Below, piece after piece: positions 1 through 9,451 of a stretch of 64,000 nt of DNA. The DNA comes from Phytopseudomonas seleniipraecipitans (GTDB taxonomy: Bacteria > Pseudomonadota > Gammaproteobacteria > Pseudomonadales > Pseudomonadaceae): NCBI RefSeq assembly GCF_900102335.1, contig NZ_FNBM01000008.1, positions 143,161 through 207,160 on the forward strand, in the 5' to 3' direction. Under the pieces are notes generated by a model. The model searched no databases. It was given only the letters and a program-made list of their open reading frames with translations, and was not told the origin of the DNA. Made by a program: the position numbers and the translations under genes. Position 1 is the stretch's first letter; every line of letters starts with the position of its first letter.

Positions 1-890
1 GCAAGGCTCAATTCAGCGTCTTTATCCTGCAAGAGCTTCTTTGTGTGCTCCAAGTCATCTAAATGCACAGTAATGTTTTTATTATAAAAAAGCCTCTGAT
101 AATTAAAAAGCTCACTCCTCAAACGATCAAAATCTTCTGACAAATCAGAGGTATTGAACTTGTTCTCCAAGCACAAAATATCACTAATTATTTTCGGTAG
201 CTTAGATGAAAAATTGTCCATCGATATATTGTGGTGCTTGAGATTTGGCTCCAAAAAATCTGCAATTTTCTTGGAGTTTGCTGCATATTTTTTTTCAATA
301 TCCAAGGTTAATTTTTTAGAAATATCACTCACAACATTTGAAGTGTTTTTTACAAGCTCGTCAAAGCTTACAAATATCCTTTCGCGGCCTCTACTGAATT
401 TTTCCGCAAGCAAGAAATGGTATGCCCAAAGCAACATACCCTTCTCAAGGGATATTTGATCTCTAGCATGCAGTGAGCAGGCAACTTCTAACGGATTTCT
501 GTATGGTATTATCACCTTGATATCAATATCTAACTCATTTAATGACTTTTCATAAAACGGATATAATAAGCAGGCGCGCGGATCTTTAATCGCAAACAAT
601 CTAGAGTATTTAAACTCTGACACGATTATATTTTTTAATTCGGCACTGCTATTTTCTAACGCCTCAAGTTTTTCTAAATTAAAAAATGCATCATCCCAAG
701 AGCTATCAATGGAGGTAAGAAGCTTGTCGCTTAGCTGCTGTATCTTCCAGTTTTCGAAATATCCTTTTTCGTTATTTTTGTCCCCGCCTATTATACTTGC
801 CAAATAAATATCGAGAAAACTGAGTACACCAGTCAAAGCAGATGTACCGCTCCGATGCATTCCAAGGACCAGAACACAAGTTTGCTTCAT
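1..890 (-). CDS. Sulfotransferase-like protein, 3' end cut by window edge
   Basis: About 296 residues are visible, and the frame is still open at base 1. The N-terminus reads LVLGMHRSGTSALTGVL, the P-loop-like PAPS-binding (5'-phosphosulfate) signature of sulfotransferase-fold proteins found in polysaccharide clusters. Further on, AIKDPRACLLYPFYE and IIPYRNPLEVA match the conserved KDPR and YRxP segments of that fold. The last visible 40 residues are charged and helical (QRLFYNKN, DDLEHTKKLLQDKDAE), suggesting a coiled coil leading into a further domain, as in proteins that join a sulfotransferase to glycosyltransferases. The start ATG lies 1 nt beyond the wzt stop, so it is translated with wzt. 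The gene is AT-rich with many AAA/TTA/ATA codons, unlike the rml genes. It probably modifies the O-chain. The substrate cannot be read from the sequence, and a plain nucleotide-binding transferase remains possible. Confidence 0.75.
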   Translation of the reverse strand, partial: MKQTCVLVLGMHRSGTSALTGVLSFLDIYLASIIGGDKNNEKGYFENWKIQQLSDKLLTSIDSSWDDAFFNLEKLEALENSSAELKNIIVSEFKYSRLFAIKDPRACLLYPFYEKSLNELDIDIKVIIPYRNPLEVACSLHARDQISLEKGMLLWAYHFLLAEKFSRGRERIFVSFDELVKNTSNVVSDISKKLTLDIEKKYAANSKKIADFLEPNLKHHNISMDNFSSKLPKIISDILCLENKFNTSDLSEDFDRLRSELFNYQRLFYNKNITVHLDDLEHTKKLLQDKDAELSL

Positions 891-891
891 G

Positions 892-2250
892 TTAGTTAAT
901 CGCCTCAATATTAATATTATCGATAAAATTTACACTTGAGGTTATTTGACCATTTGCCTCTATGACCTTCACCATATAAGCATCAACTATTCTATGCGCA
1001 TAATCTTTTTTGGAACCAAAATCTGCTAGCACGCCACAGTTAAGGAAGTACTCCCCTGCATTCAGTTCGCATCTGAAATAGATGTTTACTTTATGGGTTC
1101 CTGATAGCCAGGGTAAAAACTCATGCTTCCCAGGAAAGGCCCCGCCACCTAAGGGCGCCCCGTTTTTTTGCTTGATTAGAAAACCAACCTGAACATTTTG
1201 AAGCGAGGCCTTTATCTCTACTTGGTAGCTATAGATATATACATTACCTTGCTTCAATATATTGACTTTTCTGCCATCAGTCGTGGTCACTTTTACATCA
1301 AAAATTCTTGCGCCTTTCTCAGCATAAGTAATGATCGAACGAGATCTAATCGCCGGATTAAAAAACTCTTCTATGGCAGTTTTATGCTTTGCTGACGGCA
1401 GATTTACCAGCCCACCGCTCCCGCTTTCTGATTGCGTTGAGTTGGCGCAGGATTCTGGTCCAGCAGATACCAGCGCTCGGAATTCGCTTTGCACTCCTGC
1501 TATATCAACCATATTTTCGTTGACATACTTCATATACAGCCCAGTTATCAATTTCGGGGCGCCTTGTATCACTTGCTCGCCGCGACTTATCCATATTGCC
1601 CGACTGCAAAGATTTACTATGCTCGCTTCACTGTGGCTAACAAAAAGAATAGTTGCCCCTTTGGCACGAATCTGTTCCATTTTGGCAAAACATTTACGGC
1701 CAAATGACGCATCACCTACACTCAAGGCCTCATCGACGATGAGGATATCCGGCTCTACATTAATAGACACTGCAAAGGCTAGCCTTGCCTTCATTCCGCT
1801 ACTGTAGGTTTTGATGGGTTGGTGGATGAAATCCCCAAGATCGGCAAACTCTATTATTTCCTTGATCTTTTTATCGGTCTGAACCTTGTTCATACCATTC
1901 AAGGCGTTATTCAAATAGATATTCTCAACCCCTGTCATTTCGGGGTTGAAGCCAGCACCCAGCTCCAGTATTGCAGACACCTTACCCTGTACAGTCACAC
2001 TGCCGCTGGTGGGGGTGAGCACACCGGTGATGACTTTAAGCAGTGTGGACTTACCGCTGCCGTTTTTGCCAATGATGCCAACACACTCACCTTTCTTGAT
2101 TTCCAGGCTCAGATTTTGTAGTGCGTGGAAGTCTCGATGGTACTTTTTCTTGAACGGATGCAGGGCTTCCTTGAACCGGCTCATAGGGCTCTCGTAAAGC
2201 TTGTAGACTTTAGTAAGGCCCTGAATTCTTATAGCGACGTCGTTACTCAT
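892..2250 (-). CDS. wzt: O-antigen ABC exporter, ATP-binding subunit Wzt with carbohydrate-binding C-domain
   Basis: This 452-residue protein powers export of lipid-linked O-polysaccharide across the inner membrane with Wzm. Walker A (GKNGSGKST) is at residues 61-69, the ABC signature (YSSGMKARLAFA) at 149-160 and Walker B (ILIVDEALSVGD) at 169-180. Residues from about 300 to the end form an extra beta-rich domain, like the Wzt C-terminal domain that in studied systems recognises the chain terminus. Its presence predicts that the chain is capped by a non-reducing end modification; the adjacent sulfotransferase-like gene is a candidate source (inference). The start overlaps the wzm stop (TGATG). 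The AT-rich codon use matches wzm and the next gene. Confidence 0.95.
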   Translation of the reverse strand: MSNDVAIRIQGLTKVYKLYESPMSRFKEALHPFKKKYHRDFHALQNLSLEIKKGECVGIIGKNGSGKSTLLKVITGVLTPTSGSVTVQGKVSAILELGAGFNPEMTGVENIYLNNALNGMNKVQTDKKIKEIIEFADLGDFIHQPIKTYSSGMKARLAFAVSINVEPDILIVDEALSVGDASFGRKCFAKMEQIRAKGATILFVSHSEASIVNLCSRAIWISRGEQVIQGAPKLITGLYMKYVNENMVDIAGVQSEFRALVSAGPESCANSTQSESGSGGLVNLPSAKHKTAIEEFFNPAIRSRSIITYAEKGARIFDVKVTTTDGRKVNILKQGNVYIYSYQVEIKASLQNVQVGFLIKQKNGAPLGGGAFPGKHEFLPWLSGTHKVNIYFRCELNAGEYFLNCGVLADFGSKKDYAHRIVDAYMVKVIEANGQITSSVNFIDNINIEAIN

Positions 2251-3062
2251 CAGAGCACATCCCCAAAGTGAGGCCTGAGCCGCTTAAAGACCAATGCCCC
2301 CAACGCCATGAAAAACAATGTCATACCAAAATAATAAAGGGTCAGATTCTGTCTTTCCCAGAACCAGACGCCGGTGATAAAGGTATCTCTATAGCCACTC
2401 ACGATATAAAAGGCAGGGTTTGCCTGGATAACCGTCTGCAGACGTGGCGAGAGCATCTCTACTGACCAGAAGATGGGGGTAGCCCAAAACCCGATCTGCA
2501 TCAATACCGCGACAAAATTGCTAATATCCTTAATGAACACGCGTATTGCTGAGGTTAGCCAAGTTATCCCCAATAAAAATGAAATAGAACATGCCATATA
2601 AAATGGCAACTGCAACCAATACAGCGTTGGCCTGTAGCCATAAAACAGCAATGCCAGTACCAAAAAGGCTACCAGCACAATATGAATGAGCAAGGCCGAG
2701 CCTATCTCCACCAACGGCAAGACACTGACCCGAAAAGCCACCTTCTTGACCATAAAGGTATTATTAATTATCGCACCAGTGCCGCTGATAATTGCATTTG
2801 ATATGAACAGCCAAGGCACCATCCCACAAATCAGCCATAAAAAAAACGGCGTACCATCCGTGGTTGGGCCCGCCCTGAACCCCATTTCAAAAACAAACCA
2901 GATCACCAACATAAAGGTCAGCGGCTGGACGAATGCCCATACAAGCCCCAGATAAGAACCAAGATATTGTTTACGAAAGTCATTTTTTACAAGCGTGAGC
3001 AATAACTCTTTACTGCTGTATACGTGCCGTAAAAAAATTACAAATTCTTTGATAATTTTCAA
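2250..3062 (-). CDS. wzm: O-antigen ABC exporter, permease subunit Wzm
   Basis: This 270-residue ABC-2 type permease has about six hydrophobic segments and the family start LLLTLVKNDFRKQYLGSYLG, an amphipathic region preceding the first membrane helix. With Wzt it forms the exporter of the ABC-dependent O-antigen route, so no Wzx/Wzy proteins are expected for this chain. The first codon of the frame is TTG, preceded by an A-rich stretch with only a weak GAAAGAG ribosome site; no better ATG exists before the conserved region. It overlaps wzt by the TGATG junction and lies 21 nt after rmlC. Composition is already more AT-rich than the rml genes. Confidence 0.93.
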   Translation of the reverse strand: MKIIKEFVIFLRHVYSSKELLLTLVKNDFRKQYLGSYLGLVWAFVQPLTFMLVIWFVFEMGFRAGPTTDGTPFFLWLICGMVPWLFISNAIISGTGAIINNTFMVKKVAFRVSVLPLVEIGSALLIHIVLVAFLVLALLFYGYRPTLYWLQLPFYMACSISFLLGITWLTSAIRVFIKDISNFVAVLMQIGFWATPIFWSVEMLSPRLQTVIQANPAFYIVSGYRDTFITGVWFWERQNLTLYYFGMTLFFMALGALVFKRLRPHFGDVL

Positions 3063-3083
3063 TTTTTACTCTTTCTTACCAAG

Positions 3084-3629
3084 TCAGCCAAACGCGTCCA
3101 CCTCATAAAGAGAAAGGCCTTTGCTGTCTTTTTCTGATAACTGAGGTTTTATACCTGCGGGCCAGTTAATCTGAAGTGCTGCATCATCCCAACGAATGCA
3201 GCGCTCGTGCTCTGGCGCGTAGTAATCGGTCGTCTTGTAGAGAAACTCAGCCGTCTCGCTCAGCACCACAAAACCATGCGCAAAGCCTTCAGGCACCCAG
3301 AGTTGATGCTTGTTTTCAGCACTCAAGTGAGCTCCCACCCACTGGCCGAAAGTTGCGCTGCTCTTGCGCAGATCCACGGCGACATCGAATACTTCGCCTT
3401 GCACCACCCGCACCAGCTTTCCCTGCGGTTGCTGGATTTGGTAATGCAACCCGCGTAGGACATTTTTTATCGAGCGTGAATGATTGTCTTGCACGAAGAC
3501 TACCGGTTTGCCAACAGCTTCTTCGAACTGGCGCTGGTTGAAACTCTCATAAAAGAAACCGCGCTTGTCACCGAACACCTTGGGCTCGAAGAGGATCACC
3601 TCTGGAATGGCTAATGGTGTAGCTTTCAT
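3084..3629 (-). CDS. rmlC: dTDP-4-dehydrorhamnose 3,5-epimerase
   Basis: Third enzyme of dTDP-L-rhamnose synthesis: it epimerises C3 and C5 of dTDP-4-keto-6-deoxyglucose. The 181-residue cupin carries DKRGFFYESFN near residue 21, the catalytic-histidine segment NVLRGLHYQIQQPQGKLVRV (His62) and the aspartate/tyrosine region YKTTDYYAPEHE. The ATG at 3629 was chosen because the family begins with a short lead into IPEVxxxEPKVFGDxRG and because this ATG overlaps the rmlA stop codon (ATGA). The frame could be read 33 codons further upstream inside rmlA, but that stretch is shadow sequence. Confidence 0.96.
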   Translation of the reverse strand: MKATPLAIPEVILFEPKVFGDKRGFFYESFNQRQFEEAVGKPVVFVQDNHSRSIKNVLRGLHYQIQQPQGKLVRVVQGEVFDVAVDLRKSSATFGQWVGAHLSAENKHQLWVPEGFAHGFVVLSETAEFLYKTTDYYAPEHERCIRWDDAALQINWPAGIKPQLSEKDSKGLSLYEVDAFG

Positions 3630-4513
3630 CAGTAAATGGTCTCTTGCAGCAGTCGCTTTAGATACTGGCCATAGCCGTTCTTTAAGAGTGGTGTGGCAAG
3701 CTTGTCGAGCTGCTCGGCATCGATCCATTTCTGCCGAAACGCCACTTCTTCAGGACAAGCGACTTTAAGACCTTGGCGATGCTCAAGCGTGGCGATGAAG
3801 TGGCTTGCTTCAAGTAGAGAGTCATGGGTGCCTGTGTCGAGCCAGGCGTAGCCTCGACCCATGATTTCAACCGACAGGCTGCCCTGCTCCAGATAAATCC
3901 GATTCAGATCGGTGATTTCCAGCTCACCGCGCGGCGAAGGCTTGATGCTCTTAGCAATCTCAACCACTTGCTGGTCATAGAAATACAAACCCGTTACAGC
4001 GTAATTTGACTTTGGCTTGAGCGGTTTCTCTTCCAGACTAATGGCCTTGCCTTTGGCATCGAACTCGACCACGCCATAACGCTCAGGGTCATTAACGTGA
4101 TAAGCAAACACACTGGCGCCATTGCGACGCAGCATGGCGCTTTGGAGCAGATCATTGAAGTGGTGGCCGTGGTAGATGTTGTCGCCTAATACCAATGCTG
4201 ATGGATCATTACCGATGAATTCTTCGCCAATGATGAACGCTTGCGCCAAACCATCTGGAGAGGCCTGTACGGCATAGGAGATGCTCAGTCCCCAGTTGCT
4301 ACCATCGCCCAGCAGCTGTTCGAAACGCGGAGTGTCCTGGGGGGTAGAGATGATGAGGATGTCGCGAATGCCCGCCAGCATCAGAGTGGTCAGCGGGTAA
4401 TAGATCATCGGTTTATCGTAAACCGGCAAAAGTTGCTTGGAGATAGCCAGGGTCGCAGGGTGCAAACGAGTGCCTGAGCCGCCGGCAAGAATGATGCCTT
4501 TACGTTTGAACAT
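3629..4513 (-). CDS. rmlA: Glucose-1-phosphate thymidylyltransferase
   Basis: First enzyme of dTDP-L-rhamnose synthesis: it joins glucose-1-phosphate and dTTP to give dTDP-glucose and pyrophosphate. The nucleotidyltransferase signature GGSGTRLHP is at residues 11-19 and is followed by [23 protein letters not shown] and [20 protein letters not shown] are further substrate-binding segments. About 294 residues is the family length. The start MFKRKG at 4513 has an AGAG ribosome site 7 nt upstream. An in-frame ATG 6 nt earlier (4519) overlaps the rmlD stop, but it lies too close to that site. The order is rmlB-rmlD-rmlA-rmlC with touching or overlapping ends, so one transcript is likely. Confidence 0.96.
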   Translation of the reverse strand: MFKRKGIILAGGSGTRLHPATLAISKQLLPVYDKPMIYYPLTTLMLAGIRDILIISTPQDTPRFEQLLGDGSNWGLSISYAVQASPDGLAQAFIIGEEFIGNDPSALVLGDNIYHGHHFNDLLQSAMLRRNGASVFAYHVNDPERYGVVEFDAKGKAISLEEKPLKPKSNYAVTGLYFYDQQVVEIAKSIKPSPRGELEITDLNRIYLEQGSLSVEIMGRGYAWLDTGTHDSLLEASHFIATLEHRQGLKVACPEEVAFRQKWIDAEQLDKLATPLLKNGYGQYLKRLLQETIY

Positions 4514-4515
4514 AT

Positions 4516-5412
4516 TCATTTCTCTAGTATTTCTGTGAGCATCCGTGCCACACCGACCTGCCATGCAGGCAGGCTCAGCGCAAACGTCTCTTGCAGTTTC
4601 TGAGTATCGAGTCGTGAGTTATTGGGCCGTTTGGCCGGGGTCGGATAAGCGCTGCTGGCGATAGCGGCAACCATGTTGCTTGAAACCCTGAGGTTGGCAC
4701 CCGCTGCTTCTGCATGTTCCAGTACGAAACAAGCGTAAGCATGCCAATTGGTCTCGCCCGACGCAGCCAAGTGATACAGCCCCGCAAGCTGAGGTTGCTG
4801 CAGAGTGGCGCGAATAACATGGGCGCTGACATCCGCCAACAGTTCAGCCCCGGTCGGCGCACCGAACTGGTCAGCAATCACGCTGAGGCTATCGCGCTCA
4901 CGGGCCAGACGCAGCATGGTCTTGGCGAAGTTGTTGCCACGCGCGGCGTATACCCAACTGGTGCGCAGGATCAAATGCAGGCAGCCACTTGCCTGGATTG
5001 CGCGCTCGCCAGCCAGCTTGCTGGCACCGTATTGATTGAGGGGCGCAACAGCATCCGTTTCGCACCAGGAGCGTTCACCATCACCGGCAAACACGTAGTC
5101 GGTTGAGTAATGAACCAGCAAACAACCCAACTGTTTGGCACCGCGAGCCAACACAGAAACGGCTTCAGCATTCACCCGGAAGGCCAGGTCAGTATCGATC
5201 TCGGCCTTGTCAACGGCAGTGTAAGCGGCGGCATTAACGATTACATCCGGCGCAAAACGCTGCACGGTCTCTGCCAGGCCGTCGAGATCACACAGGTCTC
5301 CGCAGTAGTAGCTGCTTCTGGAGTCAAGCGCCAGCACGCTGCCCAATGGGGCCAGGCTGCGTTGCAACTCCCAGCCAATCTGGCCGTTTTTACCTAGCAG
5401 CAATAGTTTCAT
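4516..5412 (-). CDS. rmlD: dTDP-4-dehydrorhamnose reductase
   Basis: Last step of the pathway: NAD(P)H reduces dTDP-4-keto-L-rhamnose to dTDP-L-rhamnose. This 298-residue short-chain-dehydrogenase-like protein has the nucleotide-binding GKNGQIG at residues 7-13, the segment [10 protein letters not shown] near 103-112 and the catalytic Tyr128-x3-Lys132 in YGASKLAGE. Its ATG overlaps the rmlB stop codon by 4 nt. Length and motifs are complete and nothing suggests damage. Confidence 0.95.
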   Translation of the reverse strand: MKLLLLGKNGQIGWELQRSLAPLGSVLALDSRSSYYCGDLCDLDGLAETVQRFAPDVIVNAAAYTAVDKAEIDTDLAFRVNAEAVSVLARGAKQLGCLLVHYSTDYVFAGDGERSWCETDAVAPLNQYGASKLAGERAIQASGCLHLILRTSWVYAARGNNFAKTMLRLARERDSLSVIADQFGAPTGAELLADVSAHVIRATLQQPQLAGLYHLAASGETNWHAYACFVLEHAEAAGANLRVSSNMVAAIASSAYPTPAKRPNNSRLDTQKLQETFALSLPAWQVGVARMLTEILEK

Positions 5413-6479
5413 TCACTGCGCCCGGAATAGTTCGTTTCCATCCATTGGCGGTAATTGCCGGAAAGGATATTGCTCACCCAGTCCTGATTATCCAGGTACC
5501 ACCGCACTGTCTTGCGGATACCTGTTTCGAAGGTTTCTGCAGGCTTCCAACCTAGTTCACTGGCAAGTTTCGTCGCGTCAATGGCATAGCGTCGGTCATG
5601 TCCCGGGCGATCGGTAACATAAGCAATCTGCTGTTGATATGGCTGGCCGTCGATGCGCGGACGCAATTCGTCCAATAGCGCACAGACGGTATGCACGATT
5701 TCCAGGTTAGGTTTCTCGTTCCAGCCACCAACGTTGTAGGTTTCGCCCACCACGCCAGACTCAACTACGCAGCGGATTGCACTGCAGTGATCTTTGACGA
5801 ACAGCCAATCACGGATCTGCTGGCCATCGCCATAAACCGGCAGCGGCTTACCGGCCAAGGCGTTGACAATTATTAATGGAATGAGCTTTTCCGGAAAATG
5901 GTAAGGCCCGTAGTTGTTCGAGCAATTGGTGGTGAGCACCGGCAGCCCGTAGGTGTGATGATAGGCACGTACCAGATGGTCACTTGCAGCCTTGCTGGCC
6001 GAATATGGACTGTTTGGCTCGTATTGATGTTGTTCGCTGAACGCGGGTTCATCTCTACCCAACGAGCCGTATACCTCGTCAGTCGATACATGCAGGAAAC
6101 GAAACACCTGCTGTGCGTCAGACCCCAGCCCCTTCCAATAAGCACGCACAGCTTCCAGTAGACGGAACGTGCCGACGATATTGGTCTCGATAAAGTCTTC
6201 GGGCCCATGAATAGAGCGATCGACATGAGACTCGGCTGCGAAATTGAAAATGGCCCGAGGCTGATGCTCAGCCAACAAGCTCGCAACCAAGGTGCTATCG
6301 CCAATATCACCCTGAATAAACAGGTGCCGAGCATCACCATCTAGACTGGATAGATTTTCGAGATTGCCGGCATAGGTCAGCTTGTCCAGATTGATCACCG
6401 GCTCATCGGACTGAGTCAGCCAGTCGAGCACAAAGTTGCTGCCTATGAAACCGGCTCCGCCGGTCACAAGAATAGTCAT
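5409..6479 (-). CDS. rmlB: dTDP-glucose 4,6-dehydratase
   Basis: Converts dTDP-glucose to dTDP-4-keto-6-deoxyglucose using tightly bound NAD+. The 356-residue extended SDR protein has GGAGFIGS at residues 7-14, the dehydratase triad segment STDEVYGS with Thr133-Asp134-Glu135, and Tyr159-x3-Lys163 in [24 protein letters not shown] and DWLFVKDHC are the usual family motifs. It is the first rml gene of the run and follows the glycosyltransferase stop after 3 nt, so it is probably co-transcribed from a promoter before 7535. Confidence 0.96.
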   Translation of the reverse strand: MTILVTGGAGFIGSNFVLDWLTQSDEPVINLDKLTYAGNLENLSSLDGDARHLFIQGDIGDSTLVASLLAEHQPRAIFNFAAESHVDRSIHGPEDFIETNIVGTFRLLEAVRAYWKGLGSDAQQVFRFLHVSTDEVYGSLGRDEPAFSEQHQYEPNSPYSASKAASDHLVRAYHHTYGLPVLTTNCSNNYGPYHFPEKLIPLIIVNALAGKPLPVYGDGQQIRDWLFVKDHCSAIRCVVESGVVGETYNVGGWNEKPNLEIVHTVCALLDELRPRIDGQPYQQQIAYVTDRPGHDRRYAIDATKLASELGWKPAETFETGIRKTVRWYLDNQDWVSNILSGNYRQWMETNYSGRSE

Positions 6480-6482
6480 GCG

Positions 6483-7535
6483 TCAGATTTTTCCGAGAAT
6501 GGCTGCAGCGACCAAGCCAATATTGCCAAGCAATGTTTGGCGATAGATGCCACTGCGCTTGAGATGGATAAGGCGAGGTATGAGGGCCATATTCCGGGCT
6601 TTAGCAAAACGCTGCAGTATTTCCCGATTTTCTGGTGTGAGCCTGTGCTCTAGCGTCAGTAGCGCAGAGATGTTGCAGTCATTCCAGTGCTTGAAGCGCC
6701 CCTGAAACAGCATACGGATACGTTTTGAACGAGCTGCCCAGTTGGAGTTGGTGCCCACCAAATTACCGCCGTGCTGGCGATAGCGCAGTGTGGGTTTGCT
6801 GTCGTAGAAAACTCGACCACCGCAGCCTGTCACCACCATGTAGGCCCACCAATCGTGGGTGATCACAGACTTATTTTCCCCTGCCTCGCGCAGGAGCTTT
6901 CGCGCAGCCTTGTTGAACACCATGGTGTTGCCACCACCGATGTTCTGCATCAAGGCATTGGCGAAACCGGGGGCTTTGGTAAAGAGTGGCGACGCGCCGA
7001 TTGCATTGTTATCAGCATCAACTAATAGGGTGCGAGAGCAATATAACGCTGGAACATCAGCAGGTAGGCTCTCGAGCCACTGCACGGCTCTCGCGAGCTT
7101 ATCCGCCTCCCAGACATCGTCTTGGTCCGAGTAAGCATAGAAATCTGCATTGATGCTCGCGTTGCAGGTCAGCGAAAGAAAATTAGCTGCAAAGCCCTCG
7201 GCTGGCCCGTAATGCGTGGACAGGCGGCCAACATCCCATTTCTTCCTGTAACCCTCTAAGATTGAATGCGTATCGTCTTGCGAACCATCGTCAGAAGCCC
7301 ACACTTCCCAGTTGGCATGTGATTGGGCCGCAAAAGAATCCAGCTGCTCGGCGAGGAAATGCTGGCCGTGATAAGTACACAACAGAATGGCTACCCGAGG
7401 AATGCCGGCGGGCTCAGCGAGTCTTGATACAGACACAGATACTTTACAAGCTTTGGTGCTACTGCAGGATTTAGCTGTCCTGGCATCACGAAAGGTAGGG
7501 GATAGCACTTCCTGTTGCTCCGTCAACATATCCAT
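6483..7535 (-). CDS. Family 2 glycosyltransferase, probable rhamnosyltransferase
   Basis: The GT-A fold glycosyltransferase domain starts near residue 46 with VAILLCTYHGQHFLAEQL. The acidic SDDGS is at 81-85 and the metal-binding SDQDDVW at about 136-142, followed by GGGNTMVFNK. These are the marks of the rhamnosyltransferase-type group that often sits beside rmlBDAC. The first 45 residues match no conserved part of the family, so the true start may be downstream; the ATG at 7535 and another at 7529 both lack a clear ribosome site. Residues 290-350 end in a weakly hydrophobic helix. It probably adds rhamnose to the O-chain or primes it, but the donor and linkage cannot be read from the sequence. 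Confidence 0.85.
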   Translation of the reverse strand: MDMLTEQQEVLSPTFRDARTAKSCSSTKACKVSVSVSRLAEPAGIPRVAILLCTYHGQHFLAEQLDSFAAQSHANWEVWASDDGSQDDTHSILEGYRKKWDVGRLSTHYGPAEGFAANFLSLTCNASINADFYAYSDQDDVWEADKLARAVQWLESLPADVPALYCSRTLLVDADNNAIGASPLFTKAPGFANALMQNIGGGNTMVFNKAARKLLREAGENKSVITHDWWAYMVVTGCGGRVFYDSKPTLRYRQHGGNLVGTNSNWAARSKRIRMLFQGRFKHWNDCNISALLTLEHRLTPENREILQRFAKARNMALIPRLIHLKRSGIYRQTLLGNIGLVAAAILGKI

Positions 7536-8143
7536 TCAGAGGCGTTAGCCTCACTCATTCCTTGAACCTGACAATAGAGTGCCAAGCTGATCACGCTTCC
7601 TAACTTTACCAACATCCGGGAGGGAGGGGGGTGAAATAATTAAGTCATGGCTTGGTTATGGGCAGTGCGGTGGTGGAATAGCCCGCCTCCCAAGCCTCGC
7701 AACCCCGGCCTCTACACGAGCACCCGCTTGCCACGCCATGCTTCCGACATCCTGCCCTGATAGACGAGCCGACTTTCGGAACCCATTGAAAGTATATGGA
7801 ATATTGTTTTCCATAAGGGAAGCAAACGCTGGTTGAACGGTTCTTCTGCAACGAGGTAGTATCAGTCGATGGCGTGTGCTGCGTGCGCCGGGGCTAGCCC
7901 CTATACGGAGAACGATTAGTCGTTTTCCGTGAGGCTCCAATGGTTACGCAGCGCTCCCATTCCGTTGATATATCGCCACGCTCGTTCGATACGCATCGAG
8001 TACGTGCACTCATTTCCCTCTGCACATCGCCTCGCTCTGTCCCTCTGCGACAGCGGCTTTGTTGCGCCCGAATTTTGTCTTCGAGCCCCATGGACGGCTT
8101 TCGAAAACAATCCAGTGTTCCACCTGCTCAAGGAAATAACTGA
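7536..8143. other. Intergenic region between O-antigen genes and nhaA, with hairpins
   Basis: This 608-nt gap separates divergently read genes and should hold promoters for both. No convincing ORF is present: the short frames on both strands have no domain and no ribosome site. Visible structure includes GAGGC-GTTA-GCCTC right at the glycosyltransferase start, the palindrome GGGGCTAGCCCC near 7889, and an 11-bp stem (one G-T pair) with loop TTAG at 7905-7930. I looked for the ops/JUMPstart core (GGCGGTAG) expected near O-antigen promoters and did not see it. AAGGA about 10 nt before 8144 is the nhaA ribosome site. Confidence 0.5.
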
Positions 8144-9415
8144 ATGACTCAATCGTCATCAACGCTGGCTGTCAGGCAGTCTGCGCTGAAGCGGTTCCTC
8201 GCCAGCGAAGCAGCTGGCGGTGTATTGCTGATGATCGCCGCGGCAGCGGCCATAGTAGTTGCTAACAGCCCCCTCGCTGAGGACTATTACCACTTCCTGC
8301 ACGCAAACGCCGGCCCGGCGCTCAGCGAAAAGCTGGGGCCGATGACGCTCCATTTATGGATCAACGACGGTCTCATGGCGATCTTCTTTCTACTGGTTGG
8401 GCTGGAGATAAAGCGCGAACTGGTAGATGGGCGATTGTCGTCGTGGGAGCAACGCCGCCTGCCAGCACTGCCGGCATTGATCGGTATGGCCTTGCCGGCG
8501 TTGATTTATCTGCTGGTGACCAATGGCGACCCGCTGCTCACCAAAGGCTGGGCGATCCCGGCGGCAACCGATATCGCCTTTGCCGTCGGTGCGCTGGCCC
8601 TGCTGGGCCGTCATGCACCGCTGTCACTGAAGTTGATTCTGGTGTCGGTTGCCATCATCGATGACATGGGCGCGGTGGCGATCATTGCGATTTTCTATAC
8701 CTCGTCTATCAACCTGCTTGCCCTCCTCGCTGCGGCGGGCATCATCGCCGCCTTGTTCGCGCTGAACCGCATGCGCGTGATGACGCTCTGGCCGTACCTG
8801 CTGGGCTTGGTTCTGCTCTGGTACGTCACGCTCCTGTCTGGCGTGCATGCCACCATCGCCGGCGTGGTCGGCGCGTTCCTGATTCCCTACATCCCCTCGC
8901 CTGGCAAGCCGGACGACGCAGAGTCGCCGCTGCACCGGCTCGAGCACGGCATTGCACCCTGGGTAGGCTTCCTGATCGTGCCGGCATTCGGCTTTGCCAA
9001 TGCCGGGGTGTCCTTTGCCGGGGTTTCCATCGCCGACGTGTTTGCGCCACTGCCTCTCGGCATTGCCGCCGGATTGTTCCTAGGTAAGCAGCTGGGCGTG
9101 TTTGGGGGCGTGCTCCTGGCAGTCAAGACCGGTCTCGCAGCCAAGCCGCGAGGTTGCACCTGGCTGCAGATCTATGCGGTGTCGATGCTGTGCGGCATCG
9201 GCTTCACGATGAGCCTGTTCATCAGTGGCCTGGCCTTTCCAGGCTACGAGGCGCTCATGGAGGAAGCGAAGATCGGCATCCTCATGGGTTCGCTGCTGTC
9301 AGCGGCGCTGGCCTGCCTGATCCTGCGCTTCGCACCGAAGGCAGCGGATCAACAGCAGGAAGAGAAGCTGCAGGAAGCAGAGATTCTTCAGGACGGCGAC
9401 GTGCAACGCGTCTGA
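8144..9415 (+). CDS. nhaA: Na+/H+ antiporter NhaA
   Basis: Inner-membrane antiporter that expels Na+ in exchange for protons, for sodium tolerance and pH homeostasis at alkaline pH. The 423 residues contain about twelve hydrophobic segments. Diagnostic stretches are FFLLVGLEIKRELVDG, the ion-binding aspartates in VAIIDDMGAVAII, and GIGFTMSLFISGLAFPG close to the C-terminus. AAGGA lies about 10 nt upstream of the ATG. The tail after residue 395 is an unusual polar, glutamine- and glutamate-rich extension. The gene stands alone and a hairpin follows it. Confidence 0.95.
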   Translation: MTQSSSTLAVRQSALKRFLASEAAGGVLLMIAAAAAIVVANSPLAEDYYHFLHANAGPALSEKLGPMTLHLWINDGLMAIFFLLVGLEIKRELVDGRLSSWEQRRLPALPALIGMALPALIYLLVTNGDPLLTKGWAIPAATDIAFAVGALALLGRHAPLSLKLILVSVAIIDDMGAVAIIAIFYTSSINLLALLAAAGIIAALFALNRMRVMTLWPYLLGLVLLWYVTLLSGVHATIAGVVGAFLIPYIPSPGKPDDAESPLHRLEHGIAPWVGFLIVPAFGFANAGVSFAGVSIADVFAPLPLGIAAGLFLGKQLGVFGGVLLAVKTGLAAKPRGCTWLQIYAVSMLCGIGFTMSLFISGLAFPGYEALMEEAKIGILMGSLLSAALACLILRFAPKAADQQQEEKLQEAEILQDGDVQRV

Positions 9416-9421
9416 GACCGG

Positions 9422-9451
9422 GGCTGAGGGAGATAAACACCTCTCTCAGCC
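9422..9451 (+). terminator. Hairpin after nhaA, possible terminator
   Basis: GGCTGAGGGAGA pairs with TCTCTCAGCC across a short A-rich loop, leaving one unpaired G. It begins 7 nt after the nhaA stop. No T-run follows, so it may act with Rho or only protect the 3' end. Confidence 0.4.

Noticed and set aside
7536-7660. JUMPstart/ops element for the O-antigen operon
   Set aside because: The GGCGGTAG core was not found on the minus strand upstream of the glycosyltransferase; only a short GAGGC/GCCTC dyad is there.
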